Positions 20,780 through 32,815 of a stretch of DNA of 64,000 bases are shown in pieces. The DNA comes from Phytoseiulus persimilis (taxonomy: Eukaryota; Arthropoda; Arachnida; Mesostigmata; Phytoseiidae). A program made the translations under genes and the position numbers. Numbering within the stretch: the stretch's first letter is position 1; every line of letters begins with the position of its first letter. The stretch is taken from NCBI GenBank assembly GCA_037576195.1, contig CM075103.1, positions 32,262,723-32,326,722 on the forward strand, read 5' to 3'. Below the pieces are notes generated by a model that saw only the letters and a program-made list of their open reading frames with translations, made no database searches and was not told the origin of the DNA.

Positions 20780-22617
20780 TCAGAGCTTGCCCAGTACCGG
20801 GGGTACAACACGAACGTTTTCAGGAACGTCCTCCAGATACTGCGGCAGCAGATCAGCCCTGCAGGTGGCAAGTACTCCACCCCAGTTGGGATGATCGACG
20901 TCTGCGTGGTAGAGGATTTTGCTGCCGTGGATGTCCGTCAGGGCGCCACCAGCTGCCTCGAGGAGAGCTTCGGGGGCGCAGGTGTCCCATTTCTTACAGC
21001 CGGGCGAAGGGAAAACGTAAGCGTGCGCTTGACCTTCGATCAAAAGTAACACCTATGAATGGAGGAGCGTGAGACCGGAGGAGCAAAAAAACACTAGAAA
21101 GCTCGTGATCGTCGAGAGTTGTTCACCTTGTGCCCCGCCCCGCCGACTCTGATCACTCCAGTCGGTTTCATAGCCTCAATGCAAGCGCTGATCGTAGGCG
21201 ACGAATGCGATCTCGTTGTGGTGATTATCTTCCCGTCAGCCGGCATGGACGGAGTGATTCCACGAACTCCGAGGCCAACGATGCCTACGACAAACAACTA
21301 TTATCCTCAATCATCGTCACCTCTCCCGAGTATCGATCCAGTTCATTGGCGAGTCGACGTGAAGGATATTGGTGCCAATACGGGAGCCGTAGGCCTCCCG
21401 TCGATCGAATCCTCACCCCACATAGTCCTGCCCTGCTTGAAAGGATCGGCTTGCTTCTTGTAATCGTAGAACGGTTGATGTACAACTCCAGCTACAGCTT
21501 TGCCGCCAACGGCAAAACCCACGAGAACCGTGACGTGGTCCAAAAGACCTTGCGTGTACTCCTTTGTCCCGTCGAGAGGGTCAACCCAGCACACAATGTC
21601 CTTTTCTTCTACGCCTGCGGAGAAAGCTTCTTAGCCGTAACGATAACAACTCTCTCATTGGACTGAAACATCCCTTCCGTGGGATTCGAGCTGACGAACA
21701 AGTTCGATGAGGTCATGCTCGTGGAAAGGATCCATTTCGGAAGATCAAGCCGACAGCACGCGAGGTTAATTTCGGTGCGGTTCCGGCAGAGGAGTCAGCG
21801 GAGGACCATTCAGGGCGACACCCGGAAAACTTACGTAAGTTTCCTCGGAAGCCTTACCAGAAAATTTCATCCGTTGGTTCTCTAGAACATATTGGAACGC
21901 AAACGAGCACTCTCTCATCGCCGGATGGACGGCCCATCTCAAATCATCGTCGGTGACTTTTCCCGTTCACCGCACATACAATATCGAGGAGCTCTCGGCT
22001 CTGGGATCGTCATTATGGGAGGAAACGCTTTCTTTGACAGCAACGAGAAGATTTGATGCTGTCTCTCGGAAAAGGAATATTGCTTTACCGAGGCAAGGCT
22101 GGATGTGGAGCCCGACGCAGAGATCCAGTTCTCAATACCTTCTCACCTGCGAGATCAGACGGTAGCGACTCCTTTAGCACCGCAGCATCGAAATCTTTCA
22201 CTATCCAATCGTCCTTGGCCGTCATCCCCTCCTGTGCACTGGTGATCATAAGATTCTGATTTAGAGTTCATCGCACACACTCGTAAAGATCGTCAGGTCT
22301 ACGGAGAGGACAAGGAAACACTGACCCTTCCTCCCCGATTATTTTCATTTTCGGGAAGCTTCTGCTGAGCGAGGTAACGATGCACTTCTGGGCGCTGCGA
22401 TCCGCTTCTGTCTGCAGGTCATCCTGTGCCTTATCGACGATTCCCAACGACCCAGAGTGTAGGACCTCCTATGAAGTTGGAATCGGAGTTAGCGAGTCGG
22501 AGGTTTGAATGGGGATTTTTCATCGATTGAAACATGTCCTTCGATCACCTTAACGATTCTTCCCGCGCGATCAACTGAGGCAACAGCGTTAGCCACTGCT
22601 CGTAGGAGGACAGACAT
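20780..22617 (-). CDS. BPNT1: 3'(2'),5'-bisphosphate nucleotidase 1 (host gene, six exons)
   Basis: Lithium-sensitive phosphatase of the inositol monophosphatase superfamily. It converts PAP to AMP in the cytoplasm, preventing PAP from blocking sulfotransferases and exonucleases. Minus-strand exons: 22617-22549, 22468-22322, 22231-22147, 21614-21417, 21284-21127 and 21052-20780, totalling 930 bp or 309 residues, the normal family length. All splice phases agree. Introns are 80-532 bp with GT-AG ends; the donor of exon 2 (GTGTTT) is weak. Motifs: IIGEEGS (metal-binding Glu, exon 2), DWIV (exon 3), WVDPLDGT (Mg-binding D-P-L-D-G-T, exon 4), IITTTRSHS and RVGGAGHK (exon 5), [14 protein letters not shown] (C-terminal metal-site Asp, exon 6). 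The start ATG at 22617 gives [12 protein letters not shown]. Every key residue I know is present, so the gene looks functional. Confidence 0.93.
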
Positions 22618-25476
22618 TCCTGGAGGACCCTGCAAAGTTTAATTGGATGGCCAAGTTCGCTAACAAACGGTGCCTTCTTCCTATGGCTCGAAGTCAAACC
22701 GAATCTCATCCCATATAAGCTGGCGTGGTGATTCATTCCGTGAGTTTATCCAGAATGGCAATCAGACCCCCGATAAACCAGGTTAAGCACACGGTTTTCC
22801 TATTTCTGCAACTGACGCGTGGGTTATCTTCGAAAATCCCCGAGTGACGATGACATTGTCGGGCTCTTGGCATATCGATTCTGCAAGGGACTCCTGAAAC
22901 GATGAGGCTCGCGGCACGGCCCGACCTTTCGCACCTCCTTGTCGCCCTCATCGACACGTTTGAGGTTGTCGTAATTTGGCCATTTTTTTCGGGCCATTCG
23001 AAGATCGATACTTCTCCCCTAGCAGGAATGAGCTGGCTTCTCCCAGCAACATTGCCTAAATAGGTTTCCTTCCCAGTTCAACGGTGGAAGTCCCCTTTCG
23101 AACTAATCGCGTCTGTGTTCTTGAGTGAAAAGAATCCGGACATTTACAAAACACCCAGCTCAAGCCGTCACGCCGCATCCGAGCGGAGGCAACGCTCAGT
23201 GGAAATAGTGACATCCAGTGAGCGGTCAGTGAGATTCACAACGGTGGGGAATGATGGGCGTCGTTTGTCCGATTCCTGGAGGTGACTGAAATAATTTTTT
23301 CGGAGCCGGAATTCTCTGTCGAGTCTGGGTGTCGCGAATCCGAGCAACTTTTCAGTTCAGGAGCCAGAGCCCTTCTGGCTGAATATTCATGTACAATTGA
23401 TGAGCGCCCGTATCGCAAACGCGGAAACATGGAACTTCGTCCCTCCATCGCTTCGAATACCGAAAACCAAAAACGGCAGAATACGCTGCTCGCTATCCAA
23501 GAAAAATAGCGGCCATTCGTGGGCTCCGGTCGAACGCCGGTCGAAATTTGACTCAGCTTGGCAGACACTATGGATCATTCACCTCGAAGAGAGAGGCGCG
23601 CTCCACTCGATGGTACCTGCCAACGGAGCCCGTAAGCGGGAGTTCCGCTGTATTTCGCGGCGAGAACGAGCCGACACTCGCGACCCCGGAAGGCAATCAC
23701 GGAGGGCTGATAAGACACGTCAATCTACTGAGCTCTCTTGCCCTCCAGGCGTTTCATAACGCAATGGTGCACTCTAGCTCAATGTTGGCAGAGTATTCGC
23801 TTATGTTGTTTCGTCCGCCTGTCTCTCTATCCACGTATGGTTTGTAATGAGAGTTGCATAACGACCCCTATTTACCAGGGGGGGATTTATTTTCCCGGGG
23901 AGGTGGGGAAATGAGACGGATCCGTCCGCCCAGTTACGAGATAGATTTTTTTTTCACAGAATTCGACCAATCAACCAATACATTTCGCTGATGTTCTCGA
24001 CGTAGCTCGGCGAGCCGCGTCGAAAAGCCCAACGAAATATTCCCTATTTCCTGCCGTTTTCGAGATATTCTCGAAGATCGGCGCTTCGAGGCTTAAGGCT
24101 TGGAACTATTTTCCGGGAAACTCACCGGAGGCCGCATTCGTGCCTCGCTGCTCCGTGGATATTGCTCTCCTGGGAACCAACGTTAACTACAGGATTCCAC
24201 TGTTTTTTTCGTTTTTTCGCAACTTTCGACCACACAGCTCGGTTTCACTCCGTTCAGCACGTGGCTTACCGTAGGAGTGATTTGGCCCATGAAGAGCGTC
24301 TGCGCGTGTGTTGTTTAGAGGGTGAGGTCGGTTCGGCGGCGCCGCTAGACTTGGCGGGAACTAAAGTGTCTGCATCCGCCAGATGGCAAACTCTGACCGG
24401 TCCAGACAGCCTGTGAGTCTGCACAGTGTTCGATCTTCTACATAGGAAGCTTCTGAGCTTGCCTCAGAACCGCAAGATAGAACTTTGAAGCGAACGCAAT
24501 CATTCGCGGCACGAAGTTGTTTTCTCGTTGATAGCGCCTGCGGCAGAGGTGCTTTATGAAATGCAGATTCCCTGGTTCTCGACCTACATTCCTGATTAGC
24601 TGAAGGAAACCCACCCACTCAGCTGCCGTGGTTCACTTCAGAGCTCGAGTCGCGTAATCAGACACGGTTTCATGCTTCTCCATCGCTGGAAGACTCTGCG
24701 GCGAACATATTATTATCTCGGGACGGAAACGGCACCGAAATAACAGTAATCGAAAGAGCGCGATCCTTGAGGATTCGTGAAGCAGATCTGGTACTCCGAA
24801 GTGCGGAATCCGGTGTCCTCGCCGCTGCAGGACGTAAGTCTTCGTGGCGTCTGTAGAACGTCGGAAGAAGATTCATCAGCCCTCATCCGCTGTCAAGAAA
24901 AATGCTTCTTTGCGCGGTTGGGAACAACCTCCGCCAACGGTGCAAACTTTCGCTCCAGTCATACTAATGAAGCCTGGCCTTGAGGACCCGTCATCGACTG
25001 TCGAATCGGTTGTCATTCCGCGTTGGATCGGCAAAAGGGAATTCGAGCCTGCAGGGTATGTGTCGGGTCTAAGCCTGGATTACATCATGGAGAAATTTGT
25101 GATCCCGAGAGGTAATCAATGTGATCGTTTTCGAATACGAGAACTCTAGCCCTGCTGCATCATCCGCGAAGCAATATTAGCCGGGTTGAGTGAATCGCTC
25201 ATCGCGCGCAAACGGCACAGCGTCCGTGGTAATTTTTAGCAGCTCATGAATCACAACCACAAACGGAGTTCCCCGGCCGATTGAGTTCGGCTCTTCCATC
25301 CTATTTCCTGATGCTTCGCTTCGTGGCATTCTGGAGTGAAGAAAAACTGAGACGTGGTTCTGAGGTGTCGTTACTGCTAGCAGATCTGAATACCAGTGCT
25401 GAGAGAGCGACAAGCTGTAGACATGGCGATGTTGGCGTGTATTGCTTACACTACGCTCTTGCAAATAGCGACTTAC
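22618..25476. other. unassigned intergenic stretch
   Basis: About 2.9 kb upstream of BPNT1. Many short open frames exist on both strands but none shows a recognisable motif, and no terminal or tandem repeats stand out. The BPNT1 promoter should lie just above 22617; I see no clear TATA box. Confidence 0.5.
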
Positions 25477-25654
25477 CCCCGGGGCCAAGTACGGCGTGAC
25501 AATTCCTGAGATCAGGCGTTCGATAGAGCAAGTTTGATCGCAAGCGATTCCAAGTGTTCTTTGGCAAGAAAACTTGGCTGTCGGGGTGGATGCTTTTAGC
25601 GATTGGAGCGCTTCCATGACATCAGCTAGCGACACAAGGCCGAGCGAATGATGG
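25477..25654 (-). other. possible host exon of unknown gene
   Basis: A minus-strand block bounded by TTATAG on the 5' side and a perfect GGTAAGT-type donor on the 3' side. It is open for about 59 codons reading HHSLGLVSLADVMEAL, then a Ser/Thr/Cys-rich part. The first part is reminiscent of a CBS-domain end, but I cannot assign it. No partner exons were recognised nearby. Confidence 0.25.
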
Positions 25655-26296
25655 CTATAAACCAGGAATTTTCTGTGCGAATAATATTGTGTTTACACGT
25701 TCCCTTCTAACTCCAAATTTCGAGCGGTTCTTCCGCAGACAGGGGAAAACCACAATTTTCGACAGATAGGGAAAGTCTCATGGTTGGTCCAAACGGAAAC
25801 ATTTGACGAAATCGGCGACAAAGTCTCCGCTCGAAAGTTTCGAGGAACTTCGGGAGTCCAAATAGAATTTCAGGCCGGCATCTCCGTTGAGACTTGGACT
25901 GGAGATACATGACGGGATGTGAGCAAGGAGAATTCGAAAACAGTTGTCACACAAAAGGCAATTCGATTCATCACAGAACAGTCGCCTCAGAACCGGGGAA
26001 TTCGACGACCGCACAGAGATGTGTCGTACAGCTCGGAGGAGTTTTGTCAACAAGGAAGTCCGCGAGAGAAGTGAGAGAATCAGAGATATCCCGAGGGTAA
26101 GTTTCTTCCCGATGTCGATGCGAAACTTACCTTGACGGGTGGACGATGATGAAACTTGCGAAAAAAACCTGCTATACCTTCGGAAACAAATTGCTGGCAC
26201 CTGCAGGGTTTTGAGTATATAATGGAATGATCAAGTCGTTGACGGATATCCGTCTGGCCGTGTTCGTCGCCGCCGTACGGAAAAGACTACACAGAC
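25655..26296. other. unassigned stretch
   Basis: No recognisable gene or repeat. Short open frames on both strands lack motifs. Confidence 0.45.
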
Positions 26297-26580
26297 GGGT
26301 ATAGGAAATCTATACCCAATCGAGTCGGATGGATGCATCTTTATAGGGACCTCCGACCGCTGAGCTGGCGGCGCGTTCGCTGCTCCGTGTTTACATCCGC
26401 GAGATCGTACTCACATCTGTGGCGGAGAATTGAGAACACGGAGAAAACAGGCGCGAAAAACCTCTGAGAAAGCGACTAAACTGAGCAGAAATCATCGAAC
26501 TCTGAGTTGATCGTGCTGAATGACATGAAGTATCGGAGTCACCAAGCACTGAACGACCAGCAGGTGACTCGAATGGAGAC
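26297..26580 (+). repeat. left end of a GGGTATAGGAAATC-family MULE-like element
   Basis: Closely matches 19244-19540, including GGATGCAT, GCGCGTTCGCTG, the CCGTGTTTACATCCGCGAGA block and AAGCACTGA-CGAC-AGCAGGTGA. After about 26580 it diverges and no matching right end was found, so this is a truncated or rearranged copy. Confidence 0.65.
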
Positions 26581-26985
26581 TACAAACGTCAGATCGAAGG
26601 AGATCCAATATCAAGATTCGTCGCCAAACGGCTGCATTGGTTCTTCGAAATTGAACAGCGAGATTGACAGAGTCGCGCGGAGGGGCGAAACTTCGAGCAC
26701 TGAACTGCGTGAGATGTGAGGACCCTAGTTCCTCTGGAATATTCTTGGCTCGCAGAACCATATTCGTATAGTCTGTAGGCATTGATTACAGCGAAGCTTT
26801 CAAAGAGTGCATTGAGCCGAGTGAATCGCATTGCATGAGTTACCCTATCTCGTGTCCCGCTAACCTAGCGGAGGATCGCCATTTTGAATCCGGTCTTATT
26901 GCCGTGCACCTAGACCCGCCCCCACGCGGAAGCTTCAAATATACAAAACTCGGTCGTCTGCTATCTACCACAGCCTCATCTAAAC

Positions 26986-27110
26986 GGGTATAGGAAATCT
27001 GGGTTCTATTCGGTTTGGCGCCCGGCGAGTTGAGCTGGCGAGCAACAACGCGCCACCAGCCTCAGCCTGCCGACACGCGCAGCGGAGCTGAGCCATCGTA
27101 CATGCTTACC
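26986..27110 (+). repeat. diverged GGGTATAGG terminal fragment
   Basis: Starts GGGTATAGGAAATCTGGG and continues with GAGTTGAGCTGGCG, recognisably the same end family but more diverged. No partner end is evident. Confidence 0.45.
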
Positions 27111-27267
27111 GCTGCCAGAAGCGATGAGGAGCGAGGCCGGGAGAAGAGCTTCAGGCGACGTTCACGAGTTGGCAGCGTACTCTTGCGAGCTGGCCTGGGT
27201 TCATTGCCTGGCCATGCAGTTGCAATCAGAACGGACAAAGGATTGCTCGCGGTTCATGCAGCACCGC

Positions 27268-29097
27268 GGCTGTCGTTGACCATTCCCCGGAGTCTTGCGA
27301 ATGCGCTTCTCTTGGCTCAATACCCTGCTGGGTCCTCGCCGTTTCCCAAACCCGGTCTTCCCCATTCCATTCTGATTCCCATCCTATCCGACTCAGCTTC
27401 CGCATTCGGTGTTGCTGGTGACCGAGCCCGCCGTCCCTTTGTTTCGATTCTGGCCATACCCTCTCTTCATATCCTCTCCACTTCTCGGCTATGATGGCGT
27501 GTAGAAACTTCGAATAACTGTCTATTTTCGGCTGCTTAACTCGCCGGGCGTCAAACCGAAAAGCACCGAAATCTGTTCCCAATCGAGTCGGATGGATGCA
27601 TTTTTAAAGGGACCTCCGACCGCTGAGCTGGCGGCGCGTTCGTTGTTTCACCGGTCCAGCGGAGCCATCAAGCGACAGTCGATCGCCGATTCGAACATCC
27701 CCTGCACTCGTGCCACCGCAGTGTCTAGTATGGACAGCCGGGCTCTACTCACAACGCGACTGCACTGTTCCGCGATCTACCATTCATTCCATTCACAGAC
27801 AGCTTTTCCGAGTGTTGTTCTCCTGAGTATTTCATTAAGAGATCTGGGTCTATGCCATTTGATCTAAAGTAAACAACAACGCAGACGACGGATAAGAGGG
27901 AGATATAGATAGATAGAGGTTGGTTGGCCGCTGAGTGGGAGGCTGAGAGGGCCGCCAAATTCAAAAGCTTGAGGGTGCTTCGGAGATCATGCTATTTCCG
28001 CCTTGATCCATGGCGTAAATTCAATTTTGTGGAAGTTTCTGCGTCGCATTCTATGAACCTGTCCAAACTTGTCAACTTCGTCGACCCTCTCCCGGACGTG
28101 GAAGTTCTCCGAGCAAACCCGCTGGTGATTATCAGTTTCTGATCATCTGTTACTTCCTCGAGGAGAAAACCCCTAGCTGTTCTTTTGCAACACAACAGCG
28201 CAACTTTATTCGGTCCGCTCGGCATGAGATGTAATCGAAAAGATTTAGACCAAGAAGTCTTCCCGTAAGGTTACGCACCTTCGAAACTTCCTTGAGCCCC
28301 ACTCTCTGAGCTGCGCAGTACCCTGACGATTTCGACTGTGGCGGGCTTTCTTAGTCCCCGTTGGCTACCGACCGCTCTCCCTTTCCTACGGATTCGGCTG
28401 CTCCCTCGTTGTTTACATTAGATCAAATGGCGGTGCTCCGAGGAATGCGCCGACCCGGGTCTAGGACATTCTTTCGAAAAACATGGAGGCTCAGGGGAGA
28501 GAGGAGCAGCAGACGGAACTCAGCCTAAGGGCGCTGCATTTGAAATTTTGAAAGCTCTTGAAAGCCATTCGTTGAGGAAGCCGACGCAGGACCCTATGTA
28601 CTTGGAAGCTTAATGTGGCACACATGTCTGGACAGGCTGTATTATTGAGTTATCGACTGACTGACTAGCTATCCATCATGTTTTGTCATCCCGCCTTGGC
28701 TCTACACATGAGAGATCGTCTCAGCAGCGTTATCGACTGGGGAGGGAAGCAGCGACAGCTCGCTCACTAAGTTCGAGTGGGAGATGGAGAGTTGGCTCCG
28801 GTCGACGTTCGACTCCTGCGAAGCCATTGATTCCGAGAAGGGTTATAACCCACAAGATATGAGATTCCAATATTTACACCTGTACCTAGGCGAGGGCCCT
28901 CGGGCGTACGTATCGACATGGTATTCATATGTCGTTCCATCAACAACCAACAGTCGAACGACACGGGGATTAATTCGCTTACGTTTATAATGCTTGTCTG
29001 AAGATTCACTCAAAAGTCCATATACGGTGGTCGCTAGGTTGGGGCGATTGAGGTAGAGCGTTGGCCAAACTTTTCTCCGAGCTTTCAAGTATAACAA
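27268..29097 (+). repeat. 1.83 kb tandem duplication, unit 1
   Basis: Unit from GGCTGTCGTTGACC to GCTTTCAAGTATAACAA, followed directly by a second copy. It contains an internal GGGTATAGG-family piece (27560-27640, CCCAATCGAGTCGG...) and a piece of a dispersed repeat (about 28440-28570). Open frames of 72-92 codons are present but lack motifs; I would not call a gene in it. Confidence 0.93.
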
Positions 29098-30926
29098 GGC
29101 TGTCGTTGACCATTCCCCGGAGTCTTGCGAATGCGCTTCTCGTGGCTCAATACCCTGCTGGGTCCTCGCCGTTTCCCAAACCCGGTCTTCCCCATTCCAT
29201 TCTGATTCCCATCCTATCCGACTCAGCTTCCGCATTCGGTGTTGCTGGTGACCGAGCCCGCCGTCCCTTTGTTTCGATTCTGGCCATACCCTCTCTTCAT
29301 ATCCTCTCCACTTCTCGGCTATGATGGCGTGTAGAAACTTCGAATAACTGTCTATTTTCGGCTGCTTAACTCGCCGGGCGTCAAACCGAAAAGCACCGAA
29401 ATCTGTTCCCAATCGAGTCGGATGGATGCATTTTTAAAGGGACCTCCGACCGCTGAGCTGGCGGCGCGTTCGTTGTTTCACCGGTCCAGCGGAGCCATCA
29501 AGCGACAGTCGATCGCCGATTCGAACATCCCCTGCACTCGTGCCACCGCAGTGTCTAGTATGGACAGCCGGGCTCTACTCACAACGCGACTGCACTGTTC
29601 CGCGATCTACCATTCATTCCATTCACAGACAGCTTTTCCGAGTGTTGTTCTCCTGAGTATTTCATTAAGAGATCTGGGTCTATGCCATTTGATCTAAAGT
29701 AAACAACAACGCAGACGACGGATAAGAGGGAGATATAGATAGATAGAGGTTGGTTGGCCGCTGAGTGGGAGGCTGAGAGGGCCGCCAAATTCAAAAGCTT
29801 GAGGGTGCTTCGGAGATCATGCTATTTCCGCCTTGATCCATGGCGTAAATTCAATTTTGTGGAAGTTTCTGCGTCGCATTCTATGAACCTGTCCAAACTT
29901 GTCAACTTCGTCGACCCTCTCCCGGACGTGGAAGTTCTCCGAGCAAACCCGCTGGTGATTATCAGTTTCTGATCATCTGTTACTTCCTCGAGGAAAAAAC
30001 CCCTAGCTGTTCTTTTGCAACACAACAGCGCAACTTTATTCGGTCCGCTCGGCATGAGATGTAATCGAAAAGATTTAGACCAAGAAGTCTTCCCGTAAGG
30101 TTATGCACCTTCGAAACTTCCTTGAGCCCCACTCTCTGAGCTGCGCAGCACCCTGACGATTTCGACTGTGGCGGGCTTTCTTAGTCCCCGTTGGCTACCG
30201 ACCGCTCTCCCTTTCCTACGGATTCGGCTGCTCCCTCGTTGTTTACATTAGATCAAATGGCGGTGCTCCGAGGAATGCGCCGACCCGGGTCTAGGACATT
30301 CTTTCGAAAAACATGGAGGCTCAGGGGAGAGAGGAGCAGCAGACGGAACTCAGCCTAAGGGCGCTGCATTTGAAATTTTGAAAGCTCTTGAAAGCCATTC
30401 GTTGAGGAAGCCGACGCAGGACCCTATGTACTTGGAAGCTTAATGTGGCACACATGTCTGGACAGGCTGTATTATTGAGTTATCGACTGACTGACTAGCT
30501 ATCCATCATGTTTTGTCATCCCGCCTTGGCTCCACACATGAGAGATCGTCTCAGCAGCGTTATCGACTAGGGAGGGAAGCAGCGACAGCTCGCTCACTAA
30601 GTTCGAGTGGGAGATGGAGAGTTGGCTCCGGTCGACGTTCGACTCCTGCGAAGCCATTGATTCCGAGAAGGGTTATAACCCACAAGATATGAGATTCCAA
30701 TATTTACACCTGTACCTAGGCGAGGGCCCTCGGGCGTACGTATCGACATGGTATTCATATGTCGTTCCATCAACAACCAACAGTCGAACGACACGGGGAT
30801 TAATTCGCTTACGTTTATAATGCTTGTCTGAAGATTCACTCAAAAGTCCATATACGGTGGTCGCTAGGTTGGGGCGATTGAGGTAGAGCGTTGGCCAAAC
30901 TTTTCTCCGAGCTTTCAAGTATAACA
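29098..30926 (+). repeat. 1.83 kb tandem duplication, unit 2
   Basis: Matches unit 1 with an offset of exactly 1830 bp throughout. I noticed six single-base differences (for example CTTGGCTC/CGTGGCTC near the start and CGACTGGG/CGACTAGG near the end), about 0.3 percent. The left and right outer borders share no obvious sequence, so the join looks non-homologous. It is either a very recent duplication or an assembly duplication of two haplotypes. Confidence 0.93.
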
Positions 30927-31750
30927 CCTGACGCGCAGCGAATTCCGTCGGAATCTTTCCGGCGTCTTCCGAGGCACGATTCAACCCAAAGAGAAGAGGG
31001 GGAAAGAGAAATGAGACCGGATTGAAGGGTGTTCTATTCGTTTGTTTCAAGCTCATCGAGTCGGCAATGCTGCCGCGTTGGGGATTCGAGTAAGTTCTCC
31101 AGGACGAAATCTACAGATATACTAGTTTGCTTCCGCAATCAATAATTCAATTGCTCTGGCCATTCATTTATTCGAGGTTGAATATACACGAATGATGGCC
31201 GTGCCCCAATTCTCAACGTCGCCACTGAGTGACTGAACTCTGAAACAACAGATCTGCAACTGATAGGAAATCAACAAACGTGTGTACTACGGATGGATAC
31301 AGTTCCCCACTGTACCATGCACCTTCATTATTATTATGTAAAGTCATGCGTGGATAGGGATACTTGTAAACGTCTGACGATGGAACACGGCAGTGTCCCG
31401 GGGTTAATCAACGAGCTCAAGTGAGACGCTGATACCGAAGACACAGCTTCGTGTATGCGTACTTCCTCAATCACAAGACATGCTTCAGCCACGAGCCTAT
31501 ACGATGTATTCTATCAGCGAGGTAGTCGAATTCCAGTTCCATTGCGAGTCTGGACCTCGATGTGACTCCACGGAAGACAAGATCGCGAGCAGTATGTAGT
31601 ATGTGATGGTGGAGAATCAAGATTCGTGTGAGTTCTCACTGGTCGACAGTTGAGTAGTACTCCAGAAGAATGAAGCGACCTGTGAATCCAAATTATTCAG
31701 GGCCTTGGTTTCGTTGGCTTAAACAGTGCAGCAAATACTCTTCTGACCGA
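30927..31750. other. unassigned stretch
   Basis: No recognisable gene, terminal repeat or tandem repeat. Confidence 0.45.
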
Positions 31751-32010
31751 TTCCCTGATTCCGTCCCGAGCGGCTCTCAAGAGCCTTCAACATTTTGAAT
31801 AGCGCGCCGTTCGGCTGTTTACCTCTTCGCTGCCCTCCTATCTTTCTCCCTCTCCTGCGTCGCCATGTTTTTCGAAAGAATGACCGTGTCCCGCCGACCC
31901 GGGTCCTAGGCAGCAGTGCCGCAATGTTTACCGAGAGGTGCGAGTCGTCTGCATTGATGAATGCATTCCGTTCACGTTTGGCGCGGGCGGGCGGTCTGAG
32001 GGGCACCCAA
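31751..32010 (-). repeat. dispersed repeat shared with 28.4-28.6 kb, 30.3-30.4 kb and 46.6 kb
   Basis: Read on the minus strand, 31910-31760 carries GACCCGGGTC, ATTCTTTCGAAAAACATGG and a GCTCTTGA-AGCC block that recur in the same order at 28446-28570 and in the second tandem unit. The adjoining part (AACGTGAACGG... GTAAACATTGCGGCACT) recurs at 46608-46675 beside the Helitron. The family is not identified. Confidence 0.5.
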
Positions 32011-32815
32011 ATACTGTGGGTTCCGAGCCGGAACCCACCCCGCTGTGTGAGCGGGGAGGAGCTGGCGGCTCCCATCGTTCTGTACGGCAGCCCATCGGTT
32101 TCGCGTAGAGAATGAATTCAGAGGTGAATGAAGTGCGGAGTGCGGCCTGGGGAAGCGATACGGAATCGACGATTTTATTGTGAGAGCGACGTTAGCGCTC
32201 CGCTGCAGTGATTATCAAGTGGCTCGCTCATCGGTCCATACTGCCGCTTCCCTCGTTATCTGTCGCATGTGTGTCCAGGCAGAACTGAATCCGGCGTGAC
32301 GTTAGCTGTAGCTTACATTCAGGAAATACGGCAAATTGTTAGGAACGGAATGTCTTCAATGGCGACGATGTCACAAGTATTCTGGGAGCAAATGTATTCT
32401 AGTCGCTATGAGCATAGTTGTAGAATTATCTGCGGGGTTGCCCCGAGAAGTTCGACTTGGCCCGCCGCTGCTCCAACGACTTCTGACATGGAGAAAGGTC
32501 TCTGCTGAATGTGGATGAATGAAGGATCGACGCTGGGTGGGAAACATCATGGGTCGAGGTAGATAGAGCTATCACAAGATCGACGCACTGATAACCGACG
32601 TGCTGTCCCTTCTGAGTATGGAGCAGGCCAACGATGACTGATCGTTTCTCCAAATTATCAATAACGGAAACTTCTAGAGTTCAATTGGCCCCCAAAGGGT
32701 TTCCATCCCTCGCGACGTGGACGCTTGAACTATGAGGGACACATTTTTTTTTACTCCGTCTCGGGAGTGTTCTTCTTTTTCTTTCGTCAATTCTTCTGTT
32801 TTTTTTTTCTGTCGC
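32011..32815. other. unassigned stretch, T-rich near its right end
   Basis: No coding motif. A T-rich run at 32740-32815 (upstream in plus sense, downstream of the protease frame in minus sense) could be part of the 3' region of the MULE. Confidence 0.4.

Noticed and set aside
27226-27582. Minus-strand frame in the tandem unit with a faint HMG-like look
   Set aside because: No conserved spacing, and it overlaps MULE-end sequence; probably chance.
27592-27867. Repeated open frame (91 codons) in both tandem units
   Set aside because: Starts inside a MULE terminal repeat and has no motif; duplication alone explains its presence twice.
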